DNA of 64,000 nucleotides, taken from NCBI GenBank assembly GCA_038503065.1, contig JBCAMK010000002.1, forward strand, positions 2,542,001 to 2,606,000, written 5' to 3'. Below, piece after piece: positions 59,432 through 64,000 of this stretch (positions within the stretch are counted from its first letter, which is position 1; each line of letters begins with the position of its first letter). The notes beneath the pieces are model-generated. The model searched no databases and was not told the DNA's origin. It was given only the letters and a program-made list of their open reading frames with translations. The stretch is from Paragyromitra xinjiangensis. Its lineage: Eukaryota; Ascomycota; Pezizomycetes; Pezizales; Discinaceae. Both the position numbers and the translations under genes were made by a program.

Positions 59432-60434
59432 TCATTCTTGAAAGGCAGCCAATTGCTCAGCGTTCCAACTATTTTCCAGTCAGTGCCTAATTACTTAAAC
59501 GGGAACCATGATACGTACCTCAAAAACTCTCCTGAGAGTTCCTTTCCAGCCCTCAGCGCCAACTCTGCAATAACATGGCCTGGCTGCTCTGGCTTCAACA
59601 GCTTCCCAGTCTCTTTCAGCTGTGCGAACATCGCGTAGGTGTCTCCCATAGCTTCCCCATGTTTTTCACGAATATCTTGCTGCATTTGTGTGTCTATCAT
59701 TCGTTTGTTGCCAGTTAGTACCCAAATCTCCATAATACTAGATATGTGGATCCAGACGAACCTATCACGCCTGGCCTGATAGAAATACTTGTGATGTCTG
59801 GTTCTTCTGTTGCTATGGTCCTAGAAAGTTGGTTCATGGCAGCTTTAGAAGATCCATAGGCTCCCCATCCTTGATACCCTGTTACGGCGGCACCAGAGGA
59901 CACAAAAATCACACGTCCTTTAGTCTTGCGCAACTCAACGATTGATTCTTTGACCTGTATAATCCAGTAACCCTTCTTTAGCAATCCAATGCATCATAAA
60001 CTCCAGGAAAGTCGAGAAACGAACCAAGGCAACAGCACTAAGAAACCCGATATCGAAAGCTTCCCTCCATCGTTCCAGATCTGCATCCACGATCTTCGAA
60101 ACAGGGTCCAGTACTCCATGATTAACAATTACTGAGTCAATTTTCCCAAATACTGTAACAGCCCTCTCCACTGCAGCTTTCGCTGTGGCGAAATCTCCGA
60201 GATCACCAGTGACAAACTCGAATTGGTCTGGGTACTCGGACTTTAACTTTTCGAGAGGAGTCGAGGAACGTGCCACGCCGAGGACCCGCACACCGGCGGG
60301 GGCTTTGAGGAGATAGTGGGCAATTGCGAGCCCAATTCCTGTGTTGAGAGCGTTAGACCTTGGGGTGTAAGATGAAGATATTAGTACTAACCTCGAGAGG
60401 CCCCAGTGAGTATAATGACAGGTTTGGTAGACAT
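59432..60434 (-). CDS. Short-chain dehydrogenase/reductase (benzil-reductase-like, IRC24/YIR035C type)
   Basis: Five exons: 60434-60392, 60338-60025, 59951-59762, 59693-59519 and 59468-59432, giving 252 residues. It is a classical NAD(P)-dependent SDR. The nucleotide motif TGASRGIGLAIA is made by joining exons 1 and 2. DLGDFATAK, NHGV, the catalytic Ser in VIFVSSGAA, and YGSSKAAM (Tyr-x3-Lys) follow. RPGVIDTQM and GEFLSWNAEQLAAFQE complete the fold as in yeast Irc24-like benzil reductases. The true substrate is unknown. Introns 2 and 3 both start with the unusual donor GTTCGT, and both must be removed to keep the fold. It is divergent from the TDA3-like gene with 207 bp between start codons. 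Confidence 0.9.
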
Positions 60435-60575
60435 TTTTTGGTTGGGTATCGCTGTGGGGTTTGTTTGATGAGGCACGGATTTTGTACGTCAGCGGTTCTT
60501 TCGGGTTTCGCTTCCCGGGATCCGGTGCCGTTGCATGGATCATGGCTTATCACTTGTTTCGTCCGAAGTACAGGT

Positions 60576-60583
60576 TATAAATA
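60576..60583 (+). promoter_or_regulatory. TATA box of the TDA3-like gene
   Basis: TATAAATA lies about 60 bp upstream of the ATG at 60642, inside the 207-bp divergent promoter shared with the SDR gene. Confidence 0.5.
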
Positions 60584-60641
60584 CCCCTTATTGTCTCACT
60601 AATCTCCTATAATTCAAGCTCTCGTTTTAAACCTTTCTGAA

Positions 60642-61817
60642 ATGCCTACTACTGTAATCCTCGGAGGTGGCATCATAGCTCTCAGCACAGCCTACTACAC
60701 CTCTCTTTCCTCCTCATCTGAAGAAATCCACATCCTCGAGCCCAATCCTACGCTTTTCCAGAGTGCGTCAGGCCGTGCAGCAGGCTTTCTCGCGCGTGAT
60801 TGGTTCGCTCCTGCTGTAGCGGAACTGGGAGAACTTTCTTTCGACTTACACCGGGAACTTGCCAAGGAGCATGACGGCCTTAGGAATTGGGGTTACAGTG
60901 GCAGCACAGGAATTTCGCTCTCCCCAATTGGGGGCAGAGGTGAAGAATGGCTGATGCAGAATGCTAGTAGAGCCCAGGTAGCCAGTGCTGCAGTAGGCGC
61001 TGCGAGTTCAAACCCGACATGGCTGGTGAGTTCAGGACAGGCAGAGGTTATATCGAGACCAGACACGACTGCACAAGTGAACCCATTGCGGTTATGTCAG
61101 TTCCTTTTAGATCAATGTGTCAAGAGAGGAGTGGTGTTGCATCAGCCTGCAAAAGCTACACGAGTCGAAACGAAGAACAGCGTCTTGACGGGGTTGTATA
61201 TAATGGAGTCAGGTAGCGAGAAGTCCATTCCGTGCCAAAAGATTCTCATTGCCTGCAGTGTCTGGAGTCCTGGTGTTTTCAAGCAGCTTTTTCCGTCAGC
61301 GTCGATCGAGATTCCGATTACCTCGCTTGCAGGGCATTCGCTGGTTCTTCGTTCACCGCAGTGGAAGTCAGAGGATGTTGATGACTGCCACGCAATTTTT
61401 ATGACAAGTCCTGATGGCTGGTCTCCGGAACTATTCAGCCGTCGGGGTGGGGAGCTTTATCTTGGTGGTCTCAACTCCAGACGCATACCAGTCCCTGAAC
61501 TTGCGTCTGAGGTAGTCGTTCAAAATGATGATATCGAGGCTATGATTAAAACGGCCAGATTGCTCCTTGGTGATGATGTGGAGGTAATTAGGACTGGGTT
61601 GTGTCATAGGCCTGTCACAAATACGGGTATGCCGATACTTGGGAAAGTGCGTTCGGTTGATATTGGCTTGGAGGATACTGGCGGGCTGGGAGGTGTTTAT
61701 CTTGCTTCTGGACATGGTCCTTGGGGAATAACGCTGGGGTTGGGGACTGGGAAGGTTATGGCGGAGATGATGGCTGGAAAAGAGACGTCTGCAGATGTTA
61801 AGGGACTTGGGCTCTAA
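60642..61817 (+). CDS. TDA3: FAD-dependent oxidoreductase, TDA3-like (DAO family)
   Basis: Single exon, 391 residues. The N terminus is a DAO-type FAD fold: VILGGGIIALSTAYYTSL (GxGxxx-type dinucleotide motif, here GGGII), with an acidic end of the second strand in IHILEPN. SGRAAGFLARDWFAPAVAELGELSFDLHRELA is typical of fungal Tda3-like proteins. The C-terminal motif GVYLASGHGPWGITLGLGTGKVMAEMM is the usual second FAD-contact segment. Yeast Tda3 is a putative oxidoreductase connected with late-endosome-to-Golgi transport; its substrate is unknown. No signal peptide or membrane segment is visible. It shares a short divergent promoter with the SDR gene. Confidence 0.82.
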   Translation: MPTTVILGGGIIALSTAYYTSLSSSSEEIHILEPNPTLFQSASGRAAGFLARDWFAPAVAELGELSFDLHRELAKEHDGLRNWGYSGSTGISLSPIGGRGEEWLMQNASRAQVASAAVGAASSNPTWLVSSGQAEVISRPDTTAQVNPLRLCQFLLDQCVKRGVVLHQPAKATRVETKNSVLTGLYIMESGSEKSIPCQKILIACSVWSPGVFKQLFPSASIEIPITSLAGHSLVLRSPQWKSEDVDDCHAIFMTSPDGWSPELFSRRGGELYLGGLNSRRIPVPELASEVVVQNDDIEAMIKTARLLLGDDVEVIRTGLCHRPVTNTGMPILGKVRSVDIGLEDTGGLGGVYLASGHGPWGITLGLGTGKVMAEMMAGKETSADVKGLGL

Positions 61818-63300
61818 ATGGTCTGTGGGGGAGTTAAGCGGTGAAATTTTGTATTTTTGTGTTTGATTCTAGTTTATGGGCTTCGGTTCTTCTCACTTGC
61901 TGGAACATTGAGATATAATTAATAATAGGTTTATTGATACTACGGGCGCTAACTATAATTAGCTACCTCATCTTCTTTCCTATCAAGCGCTTATAAAATA
62001 AAATATTTTTCCGTGGGATGTTAATATAGCTGGGCCCTCAGAAGCTAGAAGAGAAGTGTTCCCACTAGGGCCGAGTGATATCATGTGAAGCAATAAGGTT
62101 GCTGTTCTGGTATGGTAGTGAATGAGATGGCTTGTTACTACTTGCTAAATATTAGTACTGATACCTTATGTCCCACGCTTGGTAATTGGGCTACTTCAGT
62201 TACTGTTTTAGGGGAGAATAGGGTAGATTCATCTTAAGATTGATGATTGGCATCAACGGAGGTCGGGCGCCATCGATGCGATCGTTGTATGAAATACTGA
62301 TTTTTTATTTACCTAGTTCGAAGGTGCGGGTTGACTAAGGTGATATGTACCTTCGAGAACGCACTGGCGGGGACCAGAACAATACATGCTTAGCACTGAG
62401 ATGTGGAGGGACATGGCCATCAGTATACCTAATCAGTTCCACAAGTATATAACGATACCTCCTACACCGCTTGGATATGGTCAACATCGATGCAGGATCA
62501 GGTTTCAGTACGATACTTGCACTGGTACATATAGCTACAGTCGGTCTTACCACACATGTTAAGAAACTACTAAGTGTGATGTTGAGTACCATAGATTTGG
62601 GTGTGGCATTTGATTTGGACGTTAACAGTAAAACAGAGGAAGAGGGATCTGTGATCTCAATGAAAAAGAAAGTAGAGGAAAAAGGAAAAAGGAAAAAGAG
62701 GGTGAGAGAAGGGGGAGATACTGAAATGGAGGTGGAAAAGGAAAAGGAAAAGAAGAAATGGATGAGAAGAAGGAGGTACCTGGAGGAAATAAATAAAGAG
62801 GAGCTGGAAAAAAAGAGGGAGGCGTTTTCATTAGCGTAATAAAGGCTCAAGTCCACTTTTGGCGTACGCAGTTATAATGGTATCGCGGAACCCGCTCCTA
62901 TTTTAGCCTTTTGGTTGACCTCCTTGATTAGAATAGCCATCCCTGGTCGCCGTTCAAGATAGTCCTACAATTCATGGCTCTCCCGGAGTTTGCGAGTGAG
63001 GGGAGTGGTTATAATGACTTTTCCGCGTGTGGAGTTGATACTCGCGATCTTATGTGAGCTCTTTAGCTACACTCACACCTCCAGCCACCAAGTCTTTTAC
63101 ACCTTGGTAGCAGCCACTCATAGATCTACGGAGCGCGCTCTTAGCATCTCCTTTGACCTTCCCTTTCTCAGTACTCCTGCGATTTTGATGGCATGCCTAT
63201 CGTTGCTAGGCATGGCAGTGATATGTCTCTGCCCCCTCCATCAACTCACGTCACTTGATCCCGAGTCCCTAGAGTCCCTAGATCCCCTAGACGGTTAGCC
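61818..63300. other. Region without a convincing gene, including a purine tract
   Basis: No supportable gene. A strongly purine-biased plus strand runs from about 62630 to 62825; it makes a Lys/Glu-rich open frame (62471-62839) that I regard as a by-product. At 63258-63291 the sequence repeats short GAGTCCCTAGA/GATCCCCTAGA blocks. Confidence 0.4.
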
Positions 63301-63493
63301 GTCACTACGGCTTTGGGGAATTCAAGGGTGAGACATGTGCTGGTGGCAGCGTCGCCAGCCCCATGGTCTGAATTTGATGAGTGCTCCTCCTCACAGGGAT
63401 TTTGATCGATACCGTCCAAGATACCCTCGCCAACGGAAGATCGGTCGCGGGGACCACCACTAGCAATTGTGTGTAAGGGTGGCACCTTCCTGG

Positions 63494-63872
63494 CTCTGGA
63501 AGAGGAGAGAACGTAGATTTGGATCCGCTCAGCCCTGGAGGATGACGGAGTAAAGACTTCAATCTTCCCGATGTTGGAAGAGGAAGGGATAGGGATCTAG
63601 GACTGCTAAGTGCCAAAAGAGGATGACGTGAAGGCCTCGATCTATTTGACGTTGGAGGGAGTGAAGTTCTAGTGCTGCCAGATGTCGGAGGAAGAGGGAG
63701 TGAAGGCCTGAGTCTGCCTAGTGCTGGAAGAGGAGCGAAGATTTGAGTCTTAAAGCTGGAGAAGGAGGAGGGGTAGAGGTCGGGACTTTCCTGGAGGATG
63801 AAGGATTGGAGGCTGGAATCTGCCTGATGCTGGAGGAAGAAGTGGAGGGAGTGGAGGCATTCGGTATTCGTT
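63494..63872. repeat. Degenerate minisatellite, unit about 39 bp, roughly ten copies
   Basis: Units start with TG-TGGA-GAGGA (for example TGTTGGAAGAGGAAGGGA, TGTCGGAGGAAGAGGGAG, TGCTGGAAGAGGAGCG) and usually end in -TCTGCCTGA or -TCTTCCCGA. The unit is 39 bp (13 codons) in the better copies. On the minus strand, three consecutive units stay open and give a 13-residue Ser/Leu/Pro-rich repeat (within 63305-63616). Later units break the frame by one base, so present coding is doubtful. Confidence 0.7.
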
Positions 63873-64000
63873 GAGTAAGAATGGAAGACAGACTCGTGGT
63901 TGAGATGTTAGTTGAGCAACAAAGGAAGGACGACGGTGTTCACTGGAGGTTATGGGCTGTAGAGTAGTAGCCTTGTTCCCAGCCTATATTATCAAAAGTT

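Noticed and set aside
62471..62839. 122-codon Lys/Glu-rich open frame
   Set aside because: The C-terminal half is a translation of a purine tract and the first half has no motif; likely chance.

Overview
The window is nuclear DNA of a filamentous ascomycete (Pezizomycotina). The evidence is short introns (about 43-136 nt) with CTAAC/CTGAC-type branch sites, orthologues typical of that group (EXO84, VPS3, eIF4G, VNX1, TDA3, a fungal rhodopsin-fold membrane protein, a CxC-rich metallothionein-like protein), and long non-coding gaps. I cannot name the genus. Nineteen protein genes are supported, most of them spliced. I derived exon borders by reading phase across each intron and checking that the joined protein keeps its family pattern.

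Layout. 1-5.2 kb is gene-poor: one small secreted protein (minus), then a cluster of imperfect repeats with a tRNA-like sequence, then an A-rich minisatellite. 5.2-19 kb is a housekeeping block: NOB1 (+), EXO84 (-), a VPS3-like CORVET subunit (+) and eIF4G (-). EXO84 and VPS3 are divergent with 140 bp between start codons. 19-23.3 kb holds no gene I can support. 23.3-40 kb carries a 590-residue protein of unknown function (-), profilin (+), GOT1 (-), NSE1 (+), the AP-2 alpha adaptin (-), a metallothionein-like protein (-) and TRM1 (-). 40-61.8 kb carries SLH1 (+), a rhodopsin-fold membrane protein with one problem region (+), VNX1 (+), COX16 (-), and a divergent oxidoreductase pair (SDR - / TDA3-like +). 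61.8-64 kb has no convincing gene but contains a purine tract and a 39-bp minisatellite.

Themes. Several genes serve membrane traffic (EXO84, VPS3, GOT1, AP-2 alpha, perhaps TDA3). Others serve RNA and translation (NOB1, eIF4G, TRM1, SLH1). They are mostly interleaved on alternating strands, and I see no secondary-metabolite cluster, defence island, CRISPR array or intact transposon. The points most worth following are a recurrent non-canonical GTTCGY 5' splice site in five introns, two GC-AG introns, very small exons, a four-cysteine loop in VNX1, a probable dual start in TRM1, and a possible frameshift in the rhodopsin-fold gene. I did not find a clearly new multi-gene system.
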